Source of the DNA: Asparagopsis taxiformis
Taxonomy: Eukaryota; Rhodophyta; Florideophyceae; Bonnemaisoniales; Bonnemaisoniaceae
Direction: 5' to 3'
Assembly (NCBI GenBank): GCA_030407315.1
Contig: JALQPE010000278.1
Span: 24,597 to 88,596 of the forward strand
DNA: 64,000 nt
Made by a program: the position numbers and the translations under genes. Under the pieces are notes generated by a model. That model made no database searches and was not told where the DNA came from. It was given only the letters and a program-made list of their open reading frames with translations. Positions 10,323 through 20,085 of this stretch are shown here, one piece after another (position 1 is the stretch's first letter; every line of letters starts with the position of its first letter).

Positions 10323-12917
10323 CGCCCCCTGTCGCCAAGGGGCGGGGAGGTGTGAAGGGAATGGTTGTGAAAGGAGTGTTGCGGCGTTGTTTTCGGATTG
10401 GGGTAGAATGCGCAGTTGTGTGGATAGTCTTGTGAACGTTTTGGTAGGGAGGGGTTTGGTAAATATGTCAGCGAGCATTTGGTCGGTGGGGATGTATGTT
10501 AGAGTAATTTTGCCTTGTGCAATGTTGTCGATAAGGTGGTGGAATCGAATGTCGATGAATTTTCGACGCTTAGTGGGGGCAGTTTGGGCGGCAACTTGTA
10601 TTGCCGATTGAGAGTCCGTGTACGTAGGGATGGGGGTGGATGGGGTAATGAGGGATAATTCTGTGAGCATGCCTGATAGCCAGTTGGTCTGGCGTGTTGT
10701 GTCAGAGGCGGCTATGATTTCTGCTTCACACGTGCTGATGGCCACGAGTGATTGGCGTTGGGATCCCCAGCTTATGGGTGCGCCGTGGAGGGTGTGTACG
10801 GACCCGGATATCGATTTTCTGGACGTTTGGTCGTTCGCAAAATCAGCGTCTGTGTACGCTATGAGCGGATCGTGGTGGGGAGCGTTAGGGAATGATATCC
10901 CATAGTTTGGTGTATGTTTGAGGAAGCGAACCAGTCGTTTGAGGTGCTTCCAGTGGCGAGGGGTGGGTTTGTGGCTTGCTCTGGCCAGGCAATTTGTGTA
11001 GAATTGAATGTCGGGTCGAGTGGAGTCAGTGAGATACCGGATCTCACCCAGTGTTTCTCGGTAAGTTGTGGCAATGCTATCATCGACAGTTTCGTTGTCG
11101 GATGGTGGTGATAAGTCGATACCGTCAGAATATAGGTTATGGAGTGGCTTGGCGTTGTTCATGTTGGTTTTTGTGATGATGGATTGAATTATTTGGGGCT
11201 GTGAGATGTATATGCCTTTTGGCGTGTGGTCGATCTGCCAGTTAAGGTATCGCGTAGGAGGACCGAGTCGTTTGATTGAGTACTTGAGTGCAAGGGTGTG
11301 GTAGAGTTCGTTAAGTAGCTCTTTTGTGGACGCACATGCCAAGAAGTCATCTATCGTTATTGCGATGATGGTTGTGCCTTTTTCGGTCGTTTTGATAAAT
11401 AGGCTGGGGTCCGATTTGGTCTGGGTGTACCCATTGTTTGTAAGGAAGTTGGTGGCTCCTTTGCAGAAGATTCTTCCGCCTTGTTTTGTACCGTAAAGGT
11501 TTTTGCGGAGGATTCCAGAGTGCTCGGGGTGCTTGAAAGAGCCGTCGAATAATGGGTGTTGTCTGACGAAGACTGGTTCGTCGTGGGTAAATTCTTCATG
11601 GAGGTATGCTGATGATATGTCAAAATGCTCCGTCGGGAGCTGGTGCGCGGATGCGTGACATAAAATGAGTCTTATGGTGGCTTTGTCCGCAGAGAATGTG
11701 GCTGTCTCAGCTGGATTGTAGTGGGCGTTGGGCGACATCATGTCGCCGCGTACTGCGCATCGCGCTTTGTGCTCAATGATGTTGCCTGCGTGGTCGCGCT
11801 TGTATCGATAGGCCATGGTGAGGGGAATAGGTTTGGTGCCAGCTGGAATTTGTTCCGGTGGAGCCCATTCAATAACGCGCATGTCGTCGAGCTTTTGTAA
11901 CTCGGAGTTGTGGGCTTCTTCCCATTGTGATGCGTCGGGATATTTTCGTGCCATGCGCAATGATTTGGGTGCCGGGGTCGTTGGTGTGATGTGTGATGGT
12001 GGGGTGGCGATGTTAGCTGGTGGCGCCGTAGCGGAGAACGCTGACGTGGTTGTTAAAGTGGGGTCTTTTTGGGGTTCGTATGGGTGGAAGTCGGTGGCGG
12101 ACATGTGTGCATATAGACCGGTGGTGATGTTTTGTACCATGATGGTGTGGTCGTCTATGCCGTATAGGTAGCGCACTGCTGTGGCTCTGTTGTCCAGTTT
12201 TTGTTTGGGTTGTAAGGATGGGGCATGGCCTAATTGGCCGAAGATGAGAAGGCGTTGTATTTTCGGTGGGGAGTGATTCCAGAGGGTGGCAGGAATTTGT
12301 TGTGTCGCTGTATGCAATGTGCGATTGCGTTTGAATACTGAATCGTAGAGGGCATCTTCCCAGTATGGTGGGGGTAGGTTGCTGTGTGCAAGGCATGCTC
12401 GGACGGCGTTCATCAGTGTACTGTTGACTCGTTCAGCGATGCTGTTTTGTTCCGGGGTGTAGGGGACGGTGGTGATGTGGTGGATGCCGCGAGCGGCGAG
12501 TTGTTCGCGAAGTGTACGGGAGGTGTATTCCGCTGCGTTGTCGGACCGAAAGAAGGAGGGATAATGATGTTGAGTTGTTTTGACCCGTTCCATGTGGTTG
12601 ATAACTAGTTGGGGAATTGAAGTGCGGTCGGGGATACAATGGATCGTTATGTGGCGTGAGCGCGTATCTACAAATGTTATGAAGTAGCGGTGTCCGTTGC
12701 GGGATGGGGGGCTGATTGGACCACAGATGTCTGAGGATATGTGCTGGCCAATTGGGTGCGTGTGTGCAGCGGGGCGGTGCGGGGACGCCTTGGTTTTGGA
12801 TGTGGCACATGAGCTGCAGTTGATGTCTGCGGTAGGGTCGTGACGGTGTTGCTCGAGGGCTGGGAGCATGGGTGGGTTGCACATTTTTCGAAGTATGGTA
12901 GGGTTGGCGTGTCCCAT
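10185..12917 (-). CDS. pol: Copia element 2 pol: integrase, reverse transcriptase, RNase H
   Basis: A 910-codon frame from the ATG at 12917; the frame is open further upstream past 12960, so it is probably read as part of a longer product. Domains in order: the integrase zinc region (HLKMGHANPTIL... and INCSSC), the integrase core with SDICGP, FFRSDNAAEY and EQNSIAERVN supplying the D, D and E residues, then reverse transcriptase with TIDDFLA in place of the usual YVDD motif, and RNase H with AYTDADFAND, STCEAEIIAA and TYTDSQSA. The end reads ADIFTKPLP, the usual copia finish. The stop at 10185 falls inside the 3' LTR. It sits one base back relative to gag, which allows -1 frameshifting or a single indel. 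Confidence 0.92.
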   Translation of the reverse strand: MGHANPTILRKMCNPPMLPALEQHRHDPTADINCSSCATSKTKASPHRPAAHTHPIGQHISSDICGPISPPSRNGHRYFITFVDTRSRHITIHCIPDRTSIPQLVINHMERVKTTQHHYPSFFRSDNAAEYTSRTLREQLAARGIHHITTVPYTPEQNSIAERVNSTLMNAVRACLAHSNLPPPYWEDALYDSVFKRNRTLHTATQQIPATLWNHSPPKIQRLLIFGQLGHAPSLQPKQKLDNRATAVRYLYGIDDHTIMVQNITTGLYAHMSATDFHPYEPQKDPTLTTTSAFSATAPPANIATPPSHITPTTPAPKSLRMARKYPDASQWEEAHNSELQKLDDMRVIEWAPPEQIPAGTKPIPLTMAYRYKRDHAGNIIEHKARCAVRGDMMSPNAHYNPAETATFSADKATIRLILCHASAHQLPTEHFDISSAYLHEEFTHDEPVFVRQHPLFDGSFKHPEHSGILRKNLYGTKQGGRIFCKGATNFLTNNGYTQTKSDPSLFIKTTEKGTTIIAITIDDFLACASTKELLNELYHTLALKYSIKRLGPPTRYLNWQIDHTPKGIYISQPQIIQSIITKTNMNNAKPLHNLYSDGIDLSPPSDNETVDDSIATTYRETLGEIRYLTDSTRPDIQFYTNCLARASHKPTPRHWKHLKRLVRFLKHTPNYGISFPNAPHHDPLIAYTDADFANDQTSRKSISGSVHTLHGAPISWGSQRQSLVAISTCEAEIIAASDTTRQTNWLSGMLTELSLITPSTPIPTYTDSQSAIQVAAQTAPTKRRKFIDIRFHHLIDNIAQGKITLTYIPTDQMLADIFTKPLPTKTFTRLSTQLRILPQSENNAATLLSQPFPSHLPAPWRQGACQDANTKQRRQAAPQSTIRMLITDSLSQRPPPVTGQKIILNHLTK

Positions 12918-12964
12918 TTTGAGGTGTAGTTCATGGCTGGGAATTGGTTGTTCGGGTGGGGGGG

Positions 12965-14683
12965 TTATGTCTGCGGTTGTGTTGGTCGTGTTGGGTGAGG
13001 TGTTTGCCAGTGTTGATGGTGGCGGTTGTTGGGGAGTCTGTGTGGTGTGGAATAAGGGTGGAAGAGGGGGGCTAGTGGTTGGTGTCGGTCTGTGGTGGAC
13101 TTCTTGTGGTTTGGCGGAACGTGTGGGGGGTTAGGGTCTGGTTGAGTGATGGTCCGTTTGCCTTGCGTACTGTTCGGAGGGTTGTAGGTTGTTCGGTATA
13201 TGGCTGGCGGTTTTTGCGGGGCGCGAGTGCGCTGCTTGGGATTGGTTGGTGGATTTCGCCAAGGGCGGGACCAGTCTATCTTGCGCTTGCTGCGCGTGTT
13301 TTGCGATGGCGCTTCAGGGGGAGGTGTGCTGCGTAGTGACCTTGTTCGCTCATTCGGTCTGGATGCGTTGCTAGCGCTGGCGGTATTGGAGGGGGTGGTT
13401 GATGGCCGAGTGTTGGCGGAGGATCCGGATTGCATTGTGTTGCAAGTGTTTTGAGGGTGAGGGAGAGGGGGTGGTTTATTGGGGATGGTGTATAACCCGT
13501 TGTGGAATGAGGCAATTTGGTGGGGGGTGGGGTTGTGAAAGGGGGAGAGGTATGCAGCAGTGTCCGTGAATGTGACGGGTCCGTGGCGTGAGGCGATGGA
13601 GTTGACCGACACGAGATTGTGCTGGACGTCTGGTGTGACGACAGCGTCAGTGATTGCCAGAGGGATGTGTGGCGTGTTCAACTTGAATGGACCGTGGTGC
13701 GTGATGCGATGGCGGGCGTTAGTTGCTGTGTGCGTGTAGCGGGGGAATTCGGTGGGCCGCATACCGAGCTGAGGTGAGCGAAGGTGCGACGGATGAGCGC
13801 CTGAGTCTAGGATAAACTTACTTTGCTCTGTGTCGGGGTGATTAGGGTCGTTGTAGCTGTGCGGTGTGTCCATTGTGTGAAGCTGTTCGTGTATTATGTT
13901 GGCACGTGGTGCCAACTTGTTGTTGCGTTGAGCGCGGCATTCCATGTTTGTATGGGTGGAAGAGTTGTGATATGAGCACCATTTGGTAGCTTGGAGGGCT
14001 CGTCGGGCTGATTTTTCTGTGGTGCGGCTGGCGGGGTGGTGTTTGCGATTGATGGAGGGGAGGGGGAACGCGGATTGAGGGAAGTTGGTGTTGGTGGGGT
14101 TCGTTGTGGTGTTGATGTGTGCTTGAGCACGGCGCAGGGCAGTGGTGAATTCGTGAATGGTTGATGGGGGGTTGAGGGAGAAGATAGCATGAGTAAGTTG
14201 ATAGTCTGGGTGGTTGCGTATGCCGTGGATCATGAATCGTATAGTCGTGGATTCGTTGGAGATAGTAGGGTAGTCTGCGCTTCGCATTCTGTTTCGCATC
14301 GTCGTGTGTTGTGTGATGTATTCATCGATGCTGTCACCGATGTTGAGGGTGATGTTTCTCGCTTCGGCTTCGAGAATTGTTGGGTCAATGGTTGAGAGCT
14401 CAGTAACTGTGTTGCGGATTTTGGTGAGGAAGAGATGCGGAGGGAGTCGGAGGGATTCAGGGGGTAGCGTAGATGTGATGGCTTTGGGTAGGCTGGAAAG
14501 GATGATGAGAGATAGCCGATCTTGCTGGCGTTTGTAATTGGCAAAGTCGGCGGGGTCAGTGGGTGCGGTGGTTGATGCATTGAGGTGATCGTCGAGGTGG
14601 AGGTCGGATGCGAGAACTTCGAGGGTACGGAGCCAGATGGGAAAATTGTCGAGGTCGAGGGTAGGGAGGTGAGCGCGTTCCAT
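12965..14683 (-). CDS. gag: Copia element 2 gag-protease
   Basis: A 572-codon frame starting at 14683, 58 bp inside the primer site. Residues 1-230 are Gag capsid-like (MERAHLPTLDLDNFPIWLR). A zinc-knuckle variant CSYHNSSTHTNMEC lies at about 236-249, and the protease signature FILDSGAHPSHL at about 289-300 with the catalytic DSG. The pre-integrase motif HNGLYTIP is near residue 398. From about 400 to 572 the chain is a Pro/Thr/Asn-rich linker rather than integrase sequence. The frame ends in TAA at 12965-12967 and pol continues in another frame. Function: particle formation and polyprotein processing in the cytoplasm. Confidence 0.9.
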   Translation of the reverse strand: MERAHLPTLDLDNFPIWLRTLEVLASDLHLDDHLNASTTAPTDPADFANYKRQQDRLSLIILSSLPKAITSTLPPESLRLPPHLFLTKIRNTVTELSTIDPTILEAEARNITLNIGDSIDEYITQHTTMRNRMRSADYPTISNESTTIRFMIHGIRNHPDYQLTHAIFSLNPPSTIHEFTTALRRAQAHINTTTNPTNTNFPQSAFPLPSINRKHHPASRTTEKSARRALQATKWCSYHNSSTHTNMECRAQRNNKLAPRANIIHEQLHTMDTPHSYNDPNHPDTEQSKFILDSGAHPSHLRSPQLGMRPTEFPRYTHTATNARHRITHHGPFKLNTPHIPLAITDAVVTPDVQHNLVSVNSIASRHGPVTFTDTAAYLSPFHNPTPHQIASFHNGLYTIPNKPPPLPHPQNTCNTMQSGSSANTRPSTTPSNTASASNASRPNERTRSLRSTPPPEAPSQNTRSKRKIDWSRPWRNPPTNPKQRTRAPQKPPAIYRTTYNPPNSTQGKRTITQPDPNPPHVPPNHKKSTTDRHQPLAPLFHPYSTPHRLPNNRHHQHWQTPHPTRPTQPQT

Positions 14684-14740
14684 GATTGTTGAAGGTAAAA
14701 AGGAAAAGGGAGATGAGATCGTGGGCAGTGGGCGCTTTAA

Positions 14741-14751
14741 GGCCGATAACC
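14741..14751 (-). other. Primer binding site of copia element 2
   Basis: The sense strand reads GGTTATCGGCC directly after the 5' LTR. It shares GGTTAT with the half-tRNA primer sites of copia elements 1 and 3 but differs at the anticodon positions, so the primer may be a different tRNA or the site may have drifted. Confidence 0.5.
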
Positions 14752-14882
14752 TGTGAGAAGATTGTGTCTCTTGCGAGTACCTTCTTCAGTTTATTCATTT
14801 GGTTAAGTGGTTAAGTATAATCTTCTGTCCTGTGACCGGCGGCGGTCTCTGGGACAGGCTGTCTGTTATTAGCATCCTGACA
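14752..14882 (-). repeat. 5' LTR of copia element 2
   Basis: 131 bp, beginning TGTCAGGATGC and ending CTTCTCACA in the sense direction. It matches the 3' LTR at 10142-10270 almost exactly. It is unusually short for an LTR, in line with the other copia copies here (125 and 140 bp). Confidence 0.92.
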
Positions 14883-14887
14883 TCGTG

Positions 14888-17630
14888 CGCTCGTCCCGTG
14901 GATGCAAACTTCGGAATCTGGGTTGCAATCTCGGCAGAGTCTGTACTGCACCAATCCCTCCGCTGCTTCCTGAAGCTAAGCTATCAATTCTATCCTACCG
15001 ACGTCACGTCATGCTTTCCAAGTTGGTGCGATCCATCTGGTACCATATTGGGTTGAGACAAATCGGAAGGCTGCGACCGCGCTACGTGTTGAATCAATCT
15101 GTGCACTCCTAGCACGCCTCCTTTTCTATGTTCGACGACATCTTCTACCTGCTTGCTTCCTCCGCAACGAGCCGGTGATAATGTCCAGTTCACTGTGAGG
15201 CCATTGTTGTCCCTTGACATAATTCAGTTCGATGATTCTGCCAACACTTGAGTTTCCGCTAAGGCACGCCTAAACATCCTTACATGGAAAGTTTCCATAT
15301 ATCTAACAATTTGCCGAAATGCGCTGATCCTCTCTTTTGTCGAGGCTAATGCAATGGCCATCGTATCAAGATATAGTACATTGCTCACCAAGCCAGTGAT
15401 ACTATTATGTATGAGGGGAATCTCCTAGCAGTTCGTATGCAGCTGTATCAGCTGAAGTTCTGGCAGCGAAGCAATATGTTTGCCTCTCGCAGGCCGGTTG
15501 CGTTGCACTTGCGTATGTGTATTTCGAGGCTGGATTGCCTATACATAGCTGGCTTCCAGATTCCGGCCGCCGGCGCGCTTGCTGCTTAGGTAATACGCGC
15601 GCCGTGCCGCCGAGCCTGCGCGATAAACGCGTGTCGTGTGCCGGCTGCACGACAATCGTTGTAACTCCGTCAATTATGCGTTTGTGCTTCTACGAGCGCT
15701 TGTGAAGTTAAATTACCTTCTGCGTTCCTTGAAATCCTATTGTTTGAGAACGATGCCTCTGAAAATCGTGGATAGACAGTCTAGGTTGGTAAATTGGCGT
15801 TATATGTATGCGAAAATAGTGCTTGTGACAGTTGCAAAGTGCCACAGTGTAACTTGGTGATGTATTAAATGAATAGCTGGCGACATCATTGATACAGTTT
15901 GAAAGTCGAAAGAGATGGATCACTTGCTCCTTTCATAAAATCAAACCATGATATGTCATGCCATGGTAAATGGGCATGGGGACTGATAGTTCGCAGATGG
16001 ACAGCCGACAGCTTAAGGCCACTATCTTCCGACAATGTGATTTCGAGTTCATCTATCACAGAGCCTATTGGGGCAAGTATGGCTTCAGAGTCCACGCGTC
16101 AAGGATTGAGAATTCATATTTTGCTGTGATGGCCAAATTATTATCCGTAGATTCATTTCTACCCCTCGGCACTTGGTTGATTGTAACTAGCCGTTTTTTA
16201 TGCTTATCCTAGCTTGAGGAAACATGTTGCTGAGATCATATTAACATACTTTCGTAAGCATATTACAAAAGTGGCTCCTAATTCACGTCTGAATACAGTC
16301 CTTACTGACTCAGACCTTACGTCGAAAGTATGAACATTGTCAGAAAAGTGAAAAGATAGGACAGAACGTCAACCACCCAATGCCCAAGCCCGAGTAACAT
16401 CCCATGGCACGTTGACACAGAAAACATTTGCAGCACCTCCGTAAATTCAATCTGCGACTTGTATGAACCCCAGTGATCGTAACAAGCAAAACTCGCGAAT
16501 GATGGCAGACTTGATAGACATACATTTTGCACGAGCCTCCGTAGAAGCCCATGACTCTTTCCTTCGATCTGCTTCTACCGAACGGTTTCCCCAACTAAGC
16601 ATATTTCGAAGTGCTGAAAAAATTGGCCGTTATGCCATATATGAACATCATCGGCATCGGCCAGTTCGGGGAACTGCTATTCGAATGCGAAATCAACGCT
16701 TCATTTTCAGTGATTGAGAAATAGATTTCAGGTAGTCAGATTCTTAAACCATTCACGTGTCTATAGTCTACGCCATCTGGCGCTATTTCATCGTCAAATA
16801 CTACAAATTTAACGCTCGAGGGCGTGGCCAATCATGCAATAACCCCGTGGAAACATGATATTCTCAATGCTTTCTTCCTGAGGAAAGCTCACCACGGGTC
16901 AACACCACCACGTGGTAACTTTGCTGGAATTTCTGAAATCCGGTAAATCAGTCTCAGAATTAGTTCGGCTGTTCTTATTTTGATGTTCTGCAGCTCACTG
17001 GTTTGCTGCCGGAGAAGCAATCAAGTACCCCTCGAGGGGTACCTACGGAATTCTCCTCATATAACTCAATTGCCGTACATTGACGGACGTTGGATAAGAT
17101 TTCAATGACGTACAACCTTTTGGAATAGGGTTACCTGTCTCATACAACAACGACAATCACTCCTTTGCGGCCGAAGCTCTACGACACTCCGCAAGATAAC
17201 CAATAGCCTTGGGGGTTGAAGATTTCGGCTATTCACTAGAACTGCGTTAGGCTATTATGCAGACGACTGACGAGTGCATCTGCCCTGATCTATTGTCATG
17301 TCTGGAACAACGATGGTGAGTACTCTGAAAGGCTAATAATATTAGTTTTAACCATCCGAACTTGAACTCATTACAGTGTCGCTACATCTTCCTAGTATAT
17401 ATATTAGCTCACGCTACCATTTGGTCGTATGTCTTGCTGACGGCAAGTTGCTGTAATCTGTGGCGATACATTCGCCACGATATAAGAGCAATTACGATGC
17501 CTCGTATGATCTTTTAGATCACTTTTTCACTGGTGCCACTGCTCATTATCTGAACGATCTAGAGCGAGAGAGGAATGAATTTTTCATACTGTTGATTAGG
17601 CATCTGTGCCTGGCGGAGAAATTGGGACGG
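14888..17630. other. No recognised gene
   Basis: Many short open frames on both strands, none over about 85 codons and none with a motif I recognise. The sequence directly after 14887 continues that before 10137, so this is the pre-insertion flank of copia element 2. Confidence 0.35.
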
Positions 17631-17636
17631 TGCCGC

Positions 17637-17742
17637 GACTTTCCCAAACTCTTTTCACCTGTGCACGTTAGCGGCACTTGTGAAACGGTGTCACTGGTAC
17701 TGGGGAACTGGAGTGCACAGGTGAAATGCGTTTGGGAAGGTC
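17637..17742. repeat. 30-bp inverted repeat with 46-bp loop
   Basis: Arm 17637-17666 (ending CACCTGTGCAC) pairs with 17713-17742 (starting GTGCACAGGTG) with about 3 mismatches in 30. The 106-nt span would form one imperfect hairpin with small internal bulges, the size and shape of a small-RNA precursor or a tiny foldback element. It lies inside a 119-codon open frame (17460-17819) of no known family. Confidence 0.75.
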
Positions 17743-17808
17743 GACAGAAATTCACAAAAATTCGAATAATCTTGGAATGCCGCGAACCGACAAACTGTCC
17801 TAAGATGA

Positions 17809-17948
17809 TGTTGTACTAGACCTGAAGCATGCCAAAACTGACGAATAACTTACACTTTACACCACTGCTTACAGTAGTTATTTCGTACTTGACCGAAAGG
17901 CGACGAACTCTCGCGACGAAGCACAGAGATCAGACCATTAGTCTCACA
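17809..17948 (+). repeat. 5' LTR of copia element 3
   Basis: 140 bp from TGTTGTACTAG to TCTCACA, directly followed by a primer site. It aligns with the LTR of copia element 1 (2491-2615) over the ACTGACGAATAACTTACAC segment and the CTTACAGTA tract. The start is set by that alignment and the TG...CA rule. Confidence 0.65.
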
Positions 17949-17960
17949 GGTTATGTGCCC
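17949..17960 (+). other. Primer binding site of copia element 3
   Basis: GGTTATGTGCCC sits directly after the LTR. It differs by one base from the complement of the initiator tRNA anticodon arm seen at copia element 1. Confidence 0.5.
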
Positions 17961-19090
17961 AAACGCTCACCACAACAAACCGCCATCCATCTACTCTACC
18001 TACCAACAATCAACCCGTCCTGTCATCTGTGCTTAGGGTCATTATTCGAAAAGTGTGATCCACCCCTACCAAACTGCGGCGACATTCCGTCTACTATGCA
18101 GACCAGCCACGGAGACACGCTGTCTATACTGGAAAAGTCAGACACCAGCGCACTCGTTCCATCCCAAACAACCTTTTCATCATAGCTCGAAAAGCTTGAT
18201 CGTACGGACGTGACGATCCTCCAACCAATCATGGAAACTAACCTCCATAACCCCAGACAATTACTCAGTTACCTGCCCCGATCCATCATGAATTCGAAAT
18301 ACCAGCGCTCACATATGGCAACATTGTATCCTGGAAAATCACAGTTGAACATTTTGCCAGAGCATAGGGTGTACATGCCTACTTATTTCATGCTCCAACC
18401 TCCCCCTCAGACTCCAAAACAACAGTCATTCAAACTACCAAATACACTCAGACACAACTCCTCGTCCTGTCAACTCTATCTACAGAGATTATGCAGCAGT
18501 TCACAGATTCTGAATTGAACGGTCCAATCCACAATCTCTACAACAAGATTCGAATCAAATTAACCACTGTCAACCCAGAACACACCCCAGACAAGTTACG
18601 CAGGAAAAGTCGTTAAAAAGCATAGAATCCATCCCTTCCCATCACAGATTACACCAGCAAACATTGCGATCTGCGCAACATTATGATACGTGCTACATAT
18701 CCAGAAATTGAAAAAGACAAGACCACACTCCAATTTATTCGTGAAGGTCTCGAACCTCACGGCGAGTGGAAAAGTTTCTACAGACCATGTCAACCCACAC
18801 AGACATTTATCCTACAAATCCCCTCACATTGGACCAAGTAATAACCATGCTTATCAAACACGATGACATTCGTCTTCGTGCCGAACCGAAAAATTTCGTA
18901 TCGTTGCAAAACCCGCCCACACAAAACTGCCGTCACCGCTAAACATGATTTAAGTCATCACGGACACAGTCAAAACCACAACCATCCGGCAAAATCCTCT
19001 TCTCCCTCATTTCACCCCTCGAAAAACATTCCCGACCTTCTGGTCATCGAGGAAGGTGGTGAAATCTCCATGGATCCAGCTCACATGACA
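17961..19090 (+). pseudogene. Copia element 3, decayed gag remnant
   Basis: The plus strand holds broken Gag sequence homologous to copia element 1. A segment near 18440-18600 (TQLLVLSTLSTEIMQQFTD, then GPIHNLYNKIR and LRRKSR) parallels element 1 (AQLLVLSSISPEIFQNFTL, GPIYTPYTKIS and LRRRAR). IMIRATYPEIEKDKTTLQFI near 18680-18740 parallels TVMIKSGYPDITNEQATINL. Stops and shifts interrupt it throughout. No protease, integrase or reverse transcriptase is seen downstream, so only the 5' end survives. Confidence 0.65.
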
Positions 19091-19154
19091 TAGAATCATG
19101 CAAGATACAAAAAATGTTCCTCAGATTTGTCAATTCAAATGAAATGAAAACCAA

Positions 19155-20080
19155 GTCACATGTAGTGCAATGCCCGAGCTGTCGATTCGACGTAGGGTAG
19201 TGAACCGATTCGGCTAAGCACCGCGAGTTGTTCGAGCCCTCCTGTCTCAGTAGTCAGGCTCAGGGTAGAGGTGGTAGAGCTAAGACGGATCGCATGCTTG
19301 AATGTGGGCTGTAAGGCCACACAGACGATACGTCGAGAATCTTGGTTCAAGTGATACTGCTATGAAGGTGAGAGGTTGGCTTGTCAGGCCAACCCTAAAG
19401 GGGTAGAAGGGATAGCGCAAACACTGGATCAGTGGTGCACTGAAGTGGTAGTGTGTGACGGTGATACACTGAGTGTCAACGGACACTTAGTGTGTGAGGG
19501 GAATGGCCAACGGTCGAGAAGGAAATGAAGGGGACCTGATACAGCGTGAACGGTGGTCCACCGAGCGGATGACGGTACCTGATAGTTGGAAAAGGGTGAG
19601 TGGGCACGTGCACCACGGGTGGGACGTACAGGGAAGAAACCCTGAAAGGGCAGAGGAGAAGCTGATACAGAGAGACGGCGATGCTGGAGGCGCTGATACA
19701 GCGGCAAGAGTAAGGCCTGAATTTTGCCACGCACTATAGCCACAGGCGGAGTAGGCAAGAAGTTACTGTGATCCGCATGATGGGAGCGGAGCGACACGAT
19801 CAGGTCCGGTGGTACACCAAGAGGCCGAAGAATCCTGATAGAGGGGCACACGCGCCTCAGGTCGTGCGTGGTAAAGGAGCAATGCTGATACAGCCGGTGG
19901 AAGCCAAAAGGGAAATGCTGGATCAGCGACGAACGGGTACCGGAAGGGTGCCAAGCACTATAAAAAAGGGAGAAGCAGGCTGGATTGAGACGGTGAAACG
20001 CACCCTGGGAGCAAAATGACAACCGAACTTGCGGTGGCTTTACAATCGAAGAACTGGGCGATCCGCCGTAAAATAAATAC
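19155..20080. repeat. Irregular region with recurrent CTGATACAG motif
   Basis: The motif TGATACAG or close variants recurs at uneven spacing (near 19462, 19537, 19661, 19695, 19887, with CTGATAG near 19577 and 19828). The minus strand is open for 197 codons (20022-19429), but that product is Ser/Pro/Arg-rich with no family features and is probably an accident of composition. Confidence 0.4.
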
Positions 20081-20085
20081 TATGT

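Larger units (their letters stand above)
10142..14882 (-). mobile_element. Copia element 2, near-complete Ty1/copia retrotransposon
   Basis: A 4.74-kb element on the minus strand with terminal repeats, a primer binding site, gag-protease and integrase-reverse transcriptase-RNase H in copia order, flanked by TCGTG. Two long open frames, of 572 and 910 codons, sit in different frames. The near absence of damage and the perfect target duplication indicate a recent insertion. It is related to copia elements 1 and 3 in LTR size and primer-site layout but is a distinct subfamily. Confidence 0.92.

Noticed and set aside
10387..12608. Plus-strand frames over copia element 2
   Set aside because: Antisense shadows of a fully recognisable pol gene.
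19429..20022. 197-codon minus-strand protein gene
   Set aside because: Ser/Pro/Arg/His-rich composition follows the complement of the GATACAG-bearing strand; no start context, domain or conserved pattern.
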